From Erythrocercus mccallii (lineage: Eukaryota; Chordata; Aves; Passeriformes; Dicruridae), in the NCBI GenBank assembly GCA_013397435.1, contig VZRG01000030.1, forward strand, positions 887,477 through 951,476: DNA of 64,000 bases. Reading direction: 5' to 3'. Position numbers and translations under genes: made by a program. The notes beneath the pieces are model-generated. The model did not search any database. It had not been told where the DNA came from and saw nothing but the letters and a program-made list of their open reading frames with translations. Shown here in pieces: positions 26,601 to 39,384 of this stretch (its first letter is position 1; each line of letters starts with the position of its first letter).

Positions 26601-27605
26601 TTTATGAGACCCACCTCTAGGCTGAACCATAATGGCAAGTATGTCTTTAACTTCACCTGTACCTAAACCTTACTAGCACAGTTTTGGAGTTTGTAATGGA
26701 TTCATGGCCACCTGTCTTCCCACTAGCTCATTTGCTTTTTTACCAACCAGATTTTTCCCCTCTGGAACACTTTAAAAACCCAAACACATACTTAACCTAA
26801 CAGTCCTGCTACCCTTCATCTCCATTTGTTTGTATTTTCTTTCTTAGAGGCCCATTTCTGTAACGAGTGTTGTGAGCTCACCTAGTGGATTCAGACCAAA
26901 CTGTGGCTTTTCAAATTCAAACATCTATCCAAAAGGCAGACACTCTTTGTATATAAGTGAACAACAAAAATCTACTCTAAAAGAAATGAAATGTAGCAAA
27001 AGGCAGGTATTTAATTTAATATTAAAAGTGTGAATAGAGGAACAGTTTTTGGTGAATCAGTAGAAGAATATATAAGCTGTTGAATGTTCATTCTACATTG
27101 TTCCTGAAGCACATTGATAGATGGGAAAAGAAGATGATGGAGCAATTATGTCACTGACATAATTGAAATGATCTTGTCTAAGTTCTACTTTCCCTGATTT
27201 CCTGCTGAAGAATGGTTTAGCTGCAGTTTGTCTGTTCTCATAAGCATTTGTACAGCAAAATACTTCTTGTAAGCCTGCAAAAAATTCTGCGGAGAGAAAA
27301 GGGTTTCACTAACCTTAATGCTACAGCAAACTGTTCTGTTTTCTGCTTCTCTTCTTCCACCCACCTCTAGGAATTCAGAACAGAAAAGGACTGCTGATAG
27401 GAAAAGATATGCCAGATAACAAAAGGAAAGAGGAGTCCAAAACTGTAAAAAATAAATAGTGAGTTGGGCCAAAATAATAAGAAAATTACCTCTTCCTTAA
27501 AAATATCTTCAAAAATACTTTTTTTTTTTAAATTTTAGTTGACACTCAGCTCCTTCCTTTAGGGCATTAGCCCACTACTTATGAAAAACAAAGGTTTCCT
27601 TTAGC

Positions 27606-27720
27606 CACAGAATGACAGGTCAAGGCAGAAGAGACCAATTTTATTTGGGTCACTTGATCCAACTTCCTTGCTCAGGCAGGGTCTTCTAAAACCAGTTGCC
27701 CAGGATTATATTCAGATGCT
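27606..27720 (-). mobile_element. CR1 LINE 3' fragment, minus strand
   Basis: The plus strand starts cacagaatgaca, carries a degenerate GAGACC core, and continues tgatccaacttccttgctcaggcagggtcttctaaaaccagttgcccaggatta in pieces that match, in reverse complement, the 3' untranslated part of an avian CR1 subfamily (the 'CCTGCTCAAGCAGGGTC...GTTGCCCAGGA' type). About 115 bases are retained, so the insertion is heavily 5'-truncated. It has clear substitutions relative to remembered consensus and looks moderately old. Its truncated 5' side directly adjoins an AT-rich simple region. Confidence 0.8.
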
Positions 27721-27945
27721 ATATATGCATGTATCTATATAAACACTATATATACTATATGATATATAGAAACACATGCGCAATTTATGCACAATCCATA
27801 TATTGAGATCATCTTCACAGAGATTTTATATAAATACCAATTATACATTATATACCTATACACAATATAGACATTTATATATAATATGAATAAAATTATA
27901 TGTGTGAATATATAGACAGATATCATGTAGAGAGATATACAATAA
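27721..27945. repeat. AT-rich low-complexity tract (TATA/ATAC type)
   Basis: More than 200 bases are dominated by tatata, atatac and tatata-gaca words with no long pure unit, so it is a degraded microsatellite or low-complexity region. It begins where the adjoining CR1 fragment ends. The 63-codon minus-strand frame here is rich in I, Y and V because of ATA/TAT composition and is not a gene. Confidence 0.75.
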
Positions 27946-29559
27946 AGAACAGGAAACAGGACAACTAAAGAATCTCAGGGGGCTGCATGAAACCATCTTG
28001 TAGATAGTCTTGTAGAAGACTCTGACCTGTGTTAAAAACCCTAAAATGTATTTTGAGCCCTAGCATTGAGCCACAGGTTCTGTTTAACCAAATAATTCTA
28101 CATCTAAAATTTATCATATGGCACCTACAAATCCAAAACATTGAGCCATAATGAAGGGTTTTTTTTTTTCTCTGTCATACAATCAAAATTGTATAAGCGG
28201 TACACACACAGGTGATATCATAACCCTAATGTTTTTTGTAAGTTCAAAGACATCCCCAAAGCCAGAAGTGGGACATGACTCCAGCTTTTTGTTAACATAA
28301 CAGGTTGTGCTTCATGGATAATTAACTTAATTGTTAATCCATAGGAAGATAGAGCTTGTAAATATATGTGAGAGCTAGTATCAGTTTCAAAGATGACAAA
28401 ACATAACTGCTTACACAAGTTGGGGCATGTAGTAACTTTTTTGACACTAAGAGCTTAAGATGTTTTTTCACAGTGATGGTTCCTTTGGGGATTTGCCTCA
28501 AATTTACCTTCTCAAAGCTGATTCTCTTCAGCTCAGTTCAAGGCTATCACTCCCAGTGCCTTCACTCCTCATGTGAAGGGAATTACTCATCTATTTATTT
28601 ATATAATCTTGCCTGCTTCTGCATGAATACAACCTCTTCTTAAGGACCTGCACACTGCTCAACTGCTCTCCTTTGTAGCTTCAGATTTCTGACTCTCCAC
28701 TATATTCCAAAGCTTATCATTCCTGTGTTGCTCAGACTCCTTCATTTCTCCCTCCCTCTAGCTCTGATTTTCTTGCACTAAGCTGAAGTTTCCCATGCTG
28801 TTTTTCCAAGCAGTTCATTTGAAAGACAAAAATTGCAGCAGACCTTTTCTTTAAAAAGTGGAAAGAATAAAACAGGGATGACAGGGATGAAATATTAATG
28901 TCTCCTCTTTTTAATTTTCTTTGCTTTTGGTTTCTCATCTGGTTTAAGCCTCATCCTCTTGCAGTAGAAGCCTGGCTCTTCTATTAAGACTGCTTTGGCC
29001 ATCCTTCCACACTAGACTTCAAAATATGTCCATGACCCATTCTTACACTTAATCCTACTGACCCTGCAACCACCATGCAAACCGGTCAAGGAGATGAGGG
29101 GGTGGAGCTGCTGTGAAAATACAGTGACATTATAAGTTGTTCCCAGGAGGAAGAAGTAAGGTGGCAAACTCAGCAATGTGACACCTTTTGAACTCCTTAT
29201 GTACAGAGAAACAAATATTCCTCCTCTCTCTTGCAAACTCTCATTGGCCCTTTCCAAATACTGATGGAAAACTGAGGGAAGAACTCTGCAAATAGATCAC
29301 GGAAGATTTCTTCCACAAACTCCTCAAGAGAATGAGATCACACAGACCTCTGGAAACCTGAACTACAATTATGTCAGCTGAAAATCAGATTTCTTTGCCC
29401 TGGGCAAACTAGGGCTACTAAAAATTGAAGTTTCTTTCTTCCCTAAGTATCAGCAAGGGACTTTTGACAGTCAAACTAAATGTTAATAAGTATAGTGTGA
29501 ATTGATACAAATCTTACTATAAACACAACTATCTTTTTCACTAGTACCTAGATGTAATA
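27946..29559. other. Unique non-coding DNA, partly pyrimidine-biased
   Basis: No gene or repeat recognised. From about 28490 to 28800 the plus strand is biased toward C and T without forming a simple repeat. Open frames are under 90 codons. Confidence 0.65.
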
Positions 29560-29870
29560 ACACTAATACTGGCATCAGTTGTGATTTTCTTGTTGTCAGT
29601 TGTTGGTATAAGGCCAATAAATATAGCCACCTATTGCATAGCTTTTAACCAGGAGTTGTTTTGCAAACTGTATCAGAGAACCAGCATTAAAGTGCTAAAA
29701 TTAGTTTATGCTGCAGTAGTAGCAAATTAAAATTGGCACACTGTTACACCAAGCAGTGTATAGTTCTGCCAATTGATTTATAAGGTCAGGAGAAAAAGAA
29801 TTTATCACCTGGCATTATCTCTGCCCAGATTTAATGGCTGCTGTGTCATCAATGCACAAAAAAAATATAC
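29560..29870. promoter_or_regulatory. Candidate conserved non-coding element
   Basis: The texture is that of vertebrate developmental enhancers: dispersed AT-rich factor sites in non-repetitive sequence. Sites seen are TGATTTAT (29774-29781, PBX/HOX-like), AGGTCA (29783-29788, nuclear-receptor half-site), AAATTAAAATTGGC near 29727, and GATTTAATGGCTGCTG near 29829. Conservation cannot be judged from one genome; the call rests on pattern only. Confidence 0.25.
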
Positions 29871-31029
29871 AAGTCGAAAAAGGTCTTTTCAAAAGACAAG
29901 GGCTGTTTACAAAGGAATTCTTCTCTCTAAGATACCTTAATAAAATAATAGTCTTGGTGGCCTAAATCTTGCAGCACAGTGAGAAATCTATATGGTGGTG
30001 GCTTTTGGCTCCAGGCAAATATTTTTGAATTCATGGTCAAATGACTAGAGGACTGTCACACCACCTCCAGCCGTGGAAAACATATTAAGGTCTGGACTGT
30101 CTGGCATTTTTGCTTCCCCTTTGTGTCTAACAGTAGCACAAATTTAATGGCAAACTGAGATCCTTTGCTGGAGTTCAAGATGACATGTTCACTATTAACT
30201 CAAAGTCTCTTTTCAAAAATAAACACTGTCAAAGGACAGAGAACTATTTTGGTTCCAGTATAAGTCACAGGAAGAAAGAAAAAGGGAAAAAGTAGTTCTT
30301 GATATATGGTGAGGCTTAATCTTGAGAGATTTAAAAAAAAAAAAAGAAAGTGATCAGACTATCAGTAGTACTTTAATGTAAGAACCAGTGCCATGTTTCA
30401 CTCAGAGGTGATTGCACTTCAGTGACAGATGAATAGATGAATATGACCCTCTCTACAGTATACTGAATGCATTCACATGCTTTCTGGATAAGAAGACAGA
30501 TTGTAAACAAAAGGGTTTATTATAATGGCATTCATCTGAAGAGAAAAAAGAGTAAGTATGTATTCAGTAGACCGTAAGGAGTTTATCAGCATTACCAGCT
30601 TCTACTCTTATTGTAATCCTTGATGTAAGAATGATTTGGGTGTCTTGCACTTCCACTATCCTTAGACACTCAAAATCACAAGAATTCTAATTCACGGTCC
30701 TACAATAGACAACTTATGCCCTATTTACTGCTCATAGTTCATGAAATTCATTGCTGGAAAAGTAGCAGGTGATTCAGATTTTAAAAAGGAAGATGAGGAA
30801 TTCTGAAGACTTTGTTAAAACTTAATGAAAGTGTATATTATTAAATCCTAGGGGGAAAAAGGTTTTAATATTACCTCATTCAAAATTATGCTTAATAAAA
30901 AGTACAACCAAAGTTGTAAGATCTAATATCCAAACTCAGCAAAAAATATTTTTATTTCTAAACTCTAAGTACATTTTTAGAGCCCACTAAATTCAAAATC
31001 TGCTTAAAATCACATAAATTGCTGTGGTC

Positions 31030-31300
31030 AGGATGGCAATACTTAATTCTATTTTATGGTTTTGCTGAGTGTTATGCTGTTTCACTACATAGAGGACCTG
31101 AACTTTGCTACTGGCCACTCTATTCTTAATTAAAACACTGTCTTCCTCTCTGAATACACTCCGACTTTGGGAAAGATCAGCATTAGCTCATTTCTAATTG
31201 CAAACCATAGAGTCTTAATGGATTATAGCCAAGTGCAGGGACCCCTCAGCTGTCTGTCATGATACAATCACTAATCTAAATTAACATTGGGAATGGTCTT
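31030..31300. promoter_or_regulatory. Candidate conserved non-coding element with homeodomain, OTX-like and E-box/MEIS motifs
   Basis: TTAATTAAAA near 31126, TCTAATTGC near 31193, TTAATGGATTA (31215-31225, containing the bicoid/OTX core GGATTA) and CAGCTGTCTGTCA (31247-31259, an E-box beside a TGTCA MEIS/TGIF core) lie within about 140 bases of non-repetitive DNA. This density is suggestive of an enhancer but unproven. Confidence 0.28.
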
Positions 31301-31360
31301 ATAATTAAAATATATTAAAAAAATGTTAGGATACCTACATATGGAGATTAATTTTTTAAA

Positions 31361-31379
31361 TTTCCTTATTTTAAGGAAA
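31361..31379. repeat. Short hairpin, 8-bp perfect arms
   Basis: TTTCCTTA and TAAGGAAA are exact reverse complements around TTT. AT-rich and likely fortuitous. Confidence 0.6.
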
Positions 31380-34300
31380 GCATCAGCAAAGCAATTAGAG
31401 ACACCACCTGAAACCACATCTTAGAGACTCTGAGTCATAAAGGACAATGTAGAAACAAACAATTTGTTAGGAATATGATTGGGGGAATATACATTTCAAT
31501 CCACCTACCAGGGCCTTAGCTCAAGTTAAAATTTACTACTCAATTAAAACAATTAATAATAATATAAAAATCACTCCTTAGTTTCTGTCACATAGTCACT
31601 GTACTTGGGAAATGTGTTACAGTTGGTATTTTGTATCTGGAATTATTTTGCTACCATATGTACTACAAAAAAAAGGACTGAGTTTCATAGCCTTATGATA
31701 GTTAAGGTAAATGAAAACATCTGCATATGGATCTACTATTTTCCATTTAATTTTTTTTAATTTCAAAATTTCTTTCTGTTCAGCAATCCAACTTTGACAG
31801 ATTTTGCAACCAAACTCCAGCAAATTTTAAAACCATAGAAGTCCAGTATTTTAGCAGAGCTTTTTTCTTGTTACACAAGAATAGACAAGCTTATCCTACA
31901 TCCTACAAACTATTGCTTCTATTGCAGAACAAGATTAGATTACATACACTTCACAACAATACCAGCCTTTTCTCTTCTAGTATGTAAGAAGAAAGTCAAA
32001 ATACGTCTTTAGTTCTCAAAGAACAATGCAATAATGTGCTATAGTACTGAAATTGTGCCAGGACAGCATAATGGGTCACACCCAATATCTGCAGTGTCAC
32101 CATCTCTGGTTGGGCTGCTTGACCTTTTATGTAGATAAGAAACCCTCTTTAAAAAGCTCTTCCTCTGGAGCCTTTAGATGTGAGAGTGTTCAATTCCACA
32201 CAGCAACGCAGTGCAACACAGAGTCTGGGAAAACACTCCCGATCCTATTACATGTAGATCTGCTCCATGGGATAGGGAACTAGACCAGTGTGCCTACACT
32301 TAATCATAGGTTTATGCAGTGATCAGGGTTGAAAGGCTGGGGAAGTTAACGCATAACCACTTCTTTTCCCCTTCAAGCATATGTCCACCTTTCTACTTAC
32401 AATCTGTTACACTGGAGTGATAGGATGAGCACCTACTCTGTTACTATCTGTACTGGCTTGTTCAAGGGCAATCCCAAAATTCTGCCCCAAGAGAGAGTGA
32501 AATCGTTCCACTTGAAGTTGCCTACACCACTGGAATTTGGAGACTTCCTACTGCAAATAATGTAAAATATCAAGAGTAGCATTTCATGTTGCACCTAAAG
32601 TGTCCCAGTACATTTCATATATCCAAGCTCTTGGATTTACTTTTGTGACCGAGACAAAAAACACCACACAGGCCCCTGCTGGAATATCAGTTGAATAGTG
32701 GCTCAGGAGAAGCAATAATGACCAGCTAACTAATGAACAACTGTCAACTGCTGGAAAACAATGTATGCTGTTTGTATATAAACACAAGTAAAGTGCGTAG
32801 GCACATTAAGGGGTGTTCACGCATCTCTCAGACACACATACACATGTAATTGAGACATCATTACTGCAGTCACAAGGGGCATGAGTTAACTGAACTCCCA
32901 CACACCTTTTGATATAGAAAGTCAGTGTTTTGGAGTAATTAGTGGCTAATTTGTATTGACATGGGTGTGCTTAGAATGTTACTGAGGGTCCCTGATGTGC
33001 TCTAACTCACTGGTTTCATTGAGCCTGTGGAATTGTTATTTCTGTAAGAAGAAAGAGGTTTCAAACAGCAAGTTAATCTCCAAGCCTAGATTTTCATCTC
33101 AGTAGTGAACATTTTGTCTGACTTTTGTCATTTTGCATCCCTCTCCTTTTGTTATTTCTAGGCTTTTCTAAGAAGCTCCAGCAGGAGAAGAGGTTACAGT
33201 GCCATAAAAATACTACTGGTTTTGAATAATTTCTTTCTAATTTCTGCAATTTAGAACATCTCTCTCTGCTGTGGGTCTCACTGTCCCCTCCCCCATTCAC
33301 AAAAGATATTTTATTACACCGTGCCATTCTAAGGAAAATCTTTCATCAGCCAGCTTCCAACAATGCTAAAGCCTCAGCAGAACACTAAAGTATGCAACAG
33401 GGCAATCCCCTATATTTTAAGAAAGGAATACAAATGATGAATCTCTTTGTAACTAGACCAAACATTTTCAGGAGTGTATTTACAGAAAAAGGTACAATCA
33501 ACATTTTATTGCCTAGATCACTGAGACCAAGCAGAAATAATATTTCAATGTATTGACTCAGGACCAGAGGACGACCATAGCATAATCCCTTGAGAACCTT
33601 CTAAAGAACCCCATGAAGGCAGTTAGAGCTCTTTACACATCTCTCCCTACATATATATATATATATGTATCGTTGTGATTGTTTGCCAGATTCATTCAGC
33701 TGTGGGTTGACCAGGCACATGTAATGTGTGATTGCAGGATGGCTTTGCACTAGGATGTCTGAGCATTACTGAAGCTTTCCTCCATTGCCAAGTGTTTCTT
33801 CTGCTTCCATGCACTTGATCATCCAGCAGCATCCTCCATTTTTAACACAGCATAAGTAATAAAACGAACAATGTTCTTCAAGGCTAAAACTTATGTGCTA
33901 TCACTAATTAGCTCACAAGGCTCCCCACCCCAAGGGAAGCAGGAGGTAGACCCAGGAGTTAGTGACTTGGAGATTAAATTCATATTATGTGGATGTGCAT
34001 GTGGATGTAATGTATTTAATATGTATTTCCCAATACGTTCGCAGGAAAGTACCAAAGAGTACCACTGCTAATGATTACTTTATGTGGGCTAAGACTCCAA
34101 GAGGAAAAATAGGAGTATTTTAAATAGCAATTGCTCTCCTAGAAATTTGGATAACCAACCACTGATACCAGTTCAAAAGTTCAGTGTGCTTCTAAGTTCT
34201 ACAAAGCAGCTTTTTACTGATGATGAGCAGACAGAAAGAGGCAGGAAGGAGAAGAGATCAAAACCCAAAATGTCACGGATCAAAGCAGCTACACCGAACA

Positions 34301-37300
34301 CGCATCATGGGACAGGAGTGCTAAAAAGGCTTAGCTGGGGATTTCATTACTTAAGAAGATAAGCCAGTAAGTGACAGAATAAGTACCAAACCTTTATTTT
34401 TGGTATCTAATTCCCACACAAAAGGATCCTAACATTGGGATATTTCTAAATGCTGAGATTGTTTCTGCATTCATCACTGGGCACTTCAACATTCTCAGCT
34501 CCCATTAAAAGTCAAGGTCAAGATTATGACAGTCTGCAGATCTATGCTAACGAAGATCTTTGCACAAACCCTTTCAAAAACAAGTTGCCTTAACAAAAAT
34601 CGAATCATTAGAACCACCCTCCATCATTCGCACCATACACATATGAACTGCTTATTCCCCACATTAAAGATTTTGTGTATATTTCCACAGGAATCTTACT
34701 GGATATTACTTGATAGCTATCCTTTTAGAATGCTTTACTCCTGACACCAAAAGCCAGGAACACCTTAGGAAAATTCTTTGCCATAACTCTTGGTAGAGCA
34801 GTATCTCTGCCAGGATACCCAAAATCATCTTCCTCCTGCTCCTGCCTGTTCTGTTGTTAACAACTGAATCAGAGCTCTTGTTATGGCAGGTCCCATACGT
34901 CATCAAAGTAAACTCTGACTTGTCAACACTGTTCTTCCTCCAGCGTCAATTAATAGAAATTTAAATCATCCAAGAAACACGATTATTAAATTGTTTTCTC
35001 TAATTGTAAAACTTCCAAAAGCCCACATTTCCAAAACACTGAATCTCCACTGAACACAAAGCCATGTAAAAAGATACTACTGCATTATTTTTTGTTATAT
35101 CCCTGGAACTTTCTCCCTTCTTACAATGATATGCCATGAATAAAACACAATTGCCAAACTTAAAACAGTTAAAAAGCACAATTCACTGCAGAGATGCACT
35201 ATTACTTTTTTGTTGTTGTTGTCTTGGTTTTGATTAAAACCCAAAGATTAAAAAAACATGGGGGATGAGAATCGGTGAGCAGACTCTGTTGACGAAAAGA
35301 ATAATGCAGAGTTTGAGAATGCCAACAAAACTCCGTAGCACCACTGGCAGAGTAAAATATTGCTCTGTAAGTGTAAGGACACAACAGGCTAAGCATAGCT
35401 GAAATAATCTGTACAGTGTTTAAATACCCTGGGTTGGTGGGTACTCCTGCTGATAAGCCGTCACAGCTAGAAGATCCCAGAAAAGGGTGAACAAGTATGG
35501 AAGCAACTGCATTACATAGGAAATGGACTGCAGTTTTTTCTGGCTGAAATTTGCCTCTTTGAAATTTCTCACCATGAAATAGAAGTAATGAAGTCCACAA
35601 TGCTCCTGACTGTGGTATGTCAGGTTTATTTGTTTGGGGGTATTTTTTGAGTTTTTTTCAAACAAATTGTAGGATGCTCAGATATACTAAAAAACTTTCA
35701 GAGAAGCACTTATGAGAGTACGTCATGTAAGGTCTTTAACTCTGCTACACATACAGCTCCAAAAGTTCTTCTCATCACATAATTTTAGTGGTGGATTTTA
35801 GTTATGCATATGAGAAAAAAAAGTGAAAAAATAGTCCTAAGTTTCCTTCCACTGCTAGCAATAAGCCTGAATAAACATCTCTCAGTACCAAAATGAACTT
35901 TCCCAAGAAAAGATTTTCTAGCTTTAGCTGAAATAACACAGAAGGCCTTCAGTGATTCCTATGGAATACCCAGGGCTAGGCTCTGCTAATCCATAATGTT
36001 TCATTTTTCTAGCTCTGTCACTGGATCCAATTTGAATGTCTAGAAATTGAAAACTTTGAGTTATCCCAGTCTCAGTTACAGCTTACAAGAAGCCCTGGGG
36101 AAGTCAGGTCTTTAGAGGAAGTCTTGCTGCATTGCCTATAACCAGCAAAAAATTTTAAGGAAAAGGTCGCAGGGAAAACCATGAAAATGGCACAAAATAC
36201 AGTTATGTGGAAGAAATATGATTATATGTGACTTCATTTAGCTTCCTGTTCCTTAGCTTTTCTGCTACATTTCTCAGTGACAGTAGCTTTAATATTTCTG
36301 CAGGATCCATGTTTTTGTCAATGTGGGGACAGCTTGAACAGTCATTCATTCATTACTGTGGTGTGTGTCCACACTCTGTGGTTTGTCTCTTTGCTCCTAA
36401 AACAGAGTGATTAATTTTTCCTCACCTTTTCTATAGCAATGTCCATGGCAGGGCCTGAAAAGGATTTAGCATTCACAGTCTGCAAGCGAGGCAGAAGCAT
36501 TCCCTACATTCTGAATTGGGCAACAATGGCACAAATTCGTTAAGAACAAAAGTTACCTAACTTTAGACTCCACAGTCTAGCACTTTTTTCTAGTGTGCCC
36601 AATACTGCACACCATAGCTTACGTTCGTAGCACAACTCCAAGTAATTCAGTTGAAGATGCTCCTATTTTAGACTGTTAGTGGCAAACAATGGTGGAAAAT
36701 TCCTTCCTAGCTGTGACAAGAATGACCTGAAATCCTCTCACCTAACATTATACAGGATTTCCATGGCAGAAGGAGGAAGAAAGTGCATTTCTACAGTCTG
36801 GTACTCAAGGATAGAAGCCAAGAAACTATAATTTCTCTCCTTGCAACTGCCTATCTGATTCACTAAGCACACTTGGAAGAACACAAACAAGCAAAGCACA
36901 TTTGAGGAATAATGTCCTTTGTTACATTTTCCTCACTTCTCTTTTAGATAGACCTATTCTAAATACAAGTTAGATATCCTAAGAAAAATGTAGTATTTGA
37001 ACACAAGTAGGCCACTATATTAAGCGTGTGTGCACTGTAGCACACGAAAGTTGTACTAACCTATTAATTCTGACATTTTCTAGTTTTCGCACATCTCAAG
37101 GTTTTTTTGCAACTTCACTGTCTTTTCATATGGATATATTTGTTTATTTGCTTGGAGTGGTGCATGTGTGAGGTTGCCATGGTTTTTAAGAGGGTGAGCT
37201 ATGAAAGAGAATTTATCCCAAGGCATGAGACTGTTCGTCAGTAGGGTTGTAACCTTCGTATCAGTCACAGGAACCTCTGCTGTTTCAGATGAAAGACTGA

Positions 37301-37674
37301 TAGGAAGAATAACCTTTCATTGCTAACACAGATCGGGCTTGGAGGTCAACAAGATTACCATTATTTTTGTGACTGTTATGAATATTGTAGAGGAAAGTCT
37401 ACATATTTCATGAAAAATAGTCTTGATCAATATCTTTTTCCCCAAATCTAGGCAAGGTTCAATTTGAAGCAATATTATACTCCATTTTTGTAGGCATTCT
37501 CTTACTAGAAGACACCTCCAGGTGTTCTCAAGGAGACGTGGCCTTTCCCACAAGGGCACATGAACTCGTCTTCACAATCCTCTGTTTTCCCACATAATTA
37601 GATGTGTTACTTGCTCCACCATGTCTCCCCTTCATGTCTATCTTCTTCTCTGATAGCAGAAAAATGAAGATGAT
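31380..37674. other. Unique non-coding DNA
   Basis: No gene or repeat recognised. The 132-codon minus-strand frame at 35202-35600 begins and ends within unremarkable sequence, has a K/T-rich end derived from a GTT-rich tract (about 35210-35222), and has no domain I recognise. A second minus frame overlaps it at 35420-35665. Short AT dinucleotide repeats lie at 33651-33670. Confidence 0.65.
33651..33670. repeat. Short (AT)n microsatellite
   Basis: Eight AT units run from 33651 and then decay to gtat. Simple sequence, visible directly. Confidence 0.9.

Positions 37675-37725
<51 letters not shown>
37675..37725. repeat. (GATA)n microsatellite, about 12 units
   Basis: An uninterrupted GATA/TAGA tetranucleotide array of about 51 bases is followed by a broken copy (gacagatagatgacc). 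Minus-strand frames through it read as repeating serine-isoleucine-tyrosine-leucine, which is an artefact. Its purity predicts length polymorphism. Each unit is also a GATA-factor core. Confidence 0.97.
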
Positions 37726-38067
37726 GACAGATAGATGACCTTGGTGTTACCACAAGACCTACAGGGAACCAAGCTATCTTTTTATGACAAAATATTTTAG
37801 AATGTACTAGTTTACACTCCACTATTTGCAGACTCTCATCTTCATCACATAGAATTTATTTTTATTAAACTGTTTTTTTAAGGTATTCTGCAACAAAACC
37901 CAAACCAGAATAGTCTTTTCCACAAGAAAGCAAGAAAAAGTATTTTGGGGCATAGTGGAAGTAGGGATTGAAATTCAGACAATATTAACCAACCCACACT
38001 GTTTGTTGGACTGGAAGGCTTGCTTATCCCTGTGTTCAGGTCCTCTTTGCTAAAGGAGTTTCTCTTT

Positions 38068-38085
38068 AAAAAAAAAAAAAAAAAA
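38068..38085 (+). repeat. Poly(A) run
   Basis: Eighteen consecutive A residues follow tctctt. No upstream coding-like or SINE-like sequence was recognised, so there is no basis to call it a retrocopy tail. Confidence 0.9.
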
Positions 38086-39350
38086 GGACAAATAAAGGTG
38101 AAAATTAACAAAAATAATACAAAATCAACAACAACAAAAAAATGCTATCCGAAATCCCTAACAGCTATGTTATCATTGGTTCTAATTGACCAAAGCTTGT
38201 CTCAGTCTGCCTGTGTTACTGGTACAGATCAATGATTTGATAGATTACTGTTATACCAATTTCAAAATTATAATCCTAACCATGTCAGAATTTCAAAATC
38301 ACAGCACAAAGTTATGTAGATGTCCTAAATTTGTTTCCCAGAGAAGGTAAAGATAAGTCAATAAAAGGTAAAGCTGACTAGTATATTGAGATAATATTCT
38401 TCTTAACCTGTCACAAGATCAATAATTGGTGTCATTATTCATTTCCTAGAACTAAAGAAGCTAACACCATTATTCTAATAAAAGAGTAGAAAGTATATCA
38501 ACTTCCTGCCATTCCTATTTTATTAGAACTGAAAGTTTTGAATTAAAATCCATAAATGAAACAGCCTGTTTTGAATTCAAACCAGTAAAAGAAAGCAGCC
38601 TAATGAAATCAAACCCCAATTATTCTCTTCCTATACAGACAGGAAATGACCATTTGAGTAATCAGATTTTGGAAATAGTGCTTTTTTCAGTGTTTAGAAT
38701 ATAACATTGAAATAAACTGGGTTTTGCAATAAGTTCATCTTCGTGATTTTTGAAGTTATCAATGTGTGAGATTCTTTTTATTCCCTTAATTCCTGAACAC
38801 TTCATCTCTGCTGGTATTTTTTTAAATCATTACAGGTCCTGATTCTCCAGCACTACACATTTGCAGGGGTATAAAATTAGCACACACAAAAAAGTGGATA
38901 TTAAGTAGTAGAACATCAGTCTTAGGAGGTGCTATTCCTTTCCTGTTTGGTTTGCTTACTGTTAAATAAAATTCCTTATTTCCCAAGTTTGATTGATCCA
39001 GCTTGGTCAAAGCCAGCATGCAGCCCCTCTGAGTGCTCACTGTCTCATAGAAGATTCTGAGTTTATTTTTCTGTACTGCTCACTGTGCTTCAGCTAAAGG
39101 TCATACAGAAGTGGCTTACCTACACTTAAAAAGATTTCTCAGGAGAGCTACATGGGCCAGGGAAGAACAAGGAAGACCAAGCTTTGCACTGTCAAAAACT
39201 TTGTTCTGATAAAGTAACCTAAAATAGTCCCTCACATGGCACTCTTTGCAAAGAAAGAGACAGAGTACAAGTGTCTCTGGTAGGACACATATACACATAG
39301 TTGCATCACATAAGCATACCGCTTTTTGGGTAGTAGTTTAAACAACATAA

Positions 39351-39384
39351 GAATTCATGTAATGAATTCACATGAATTCATGTG
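39351..39384. repeat. Palindrome and direct-repeat cluster around GAATTC
   Basis: GAATTCATGT occurs at 39351-39360 and again at 39374-39383. A third GAATTC lies between them at 39364. Bases 39369-39384 form a perfect 16-base palindrome, CACATGAA followed by TTCATGTG. The arrangement mixes direct and inverted repetition and could come from local duplication. No function is claimed. Confidence 0.75.

Larger units (their letters stand above)
18142..27605. other. Unique non-coding DNA
   Basis: No gene recognised. Low-complexity spots are T-rich runs at about 18627-18640 and 19340-19370, a pyrimidine CT/T tract at 19558-19580, and an AT-dinucleotide stretch at about 20195-20210. Bases 20615-20690 faintly resemble a MIR-type SINE. 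The longest open frame (131 codons, 22620-23015 plus) overlaps another frame on the same strand and shows no family motif, so I treat it as chance. Bases 24500-25000 are pyrimidine-biased but matched no repeat I know. Confidence 0.65.

Noticed and set aside
35202..35600. 132-codon minus-strand open frame
   Set aside because: Its C-terminal K/T run comes from a GTT-rich simple tract and it overlaps another minus-strand frame; no family match.
38068..38085. Poly(A) tail of a processed pseudogene
   Set aside because: The sequence upstream has no coding or transcript-like character on the matching strand.
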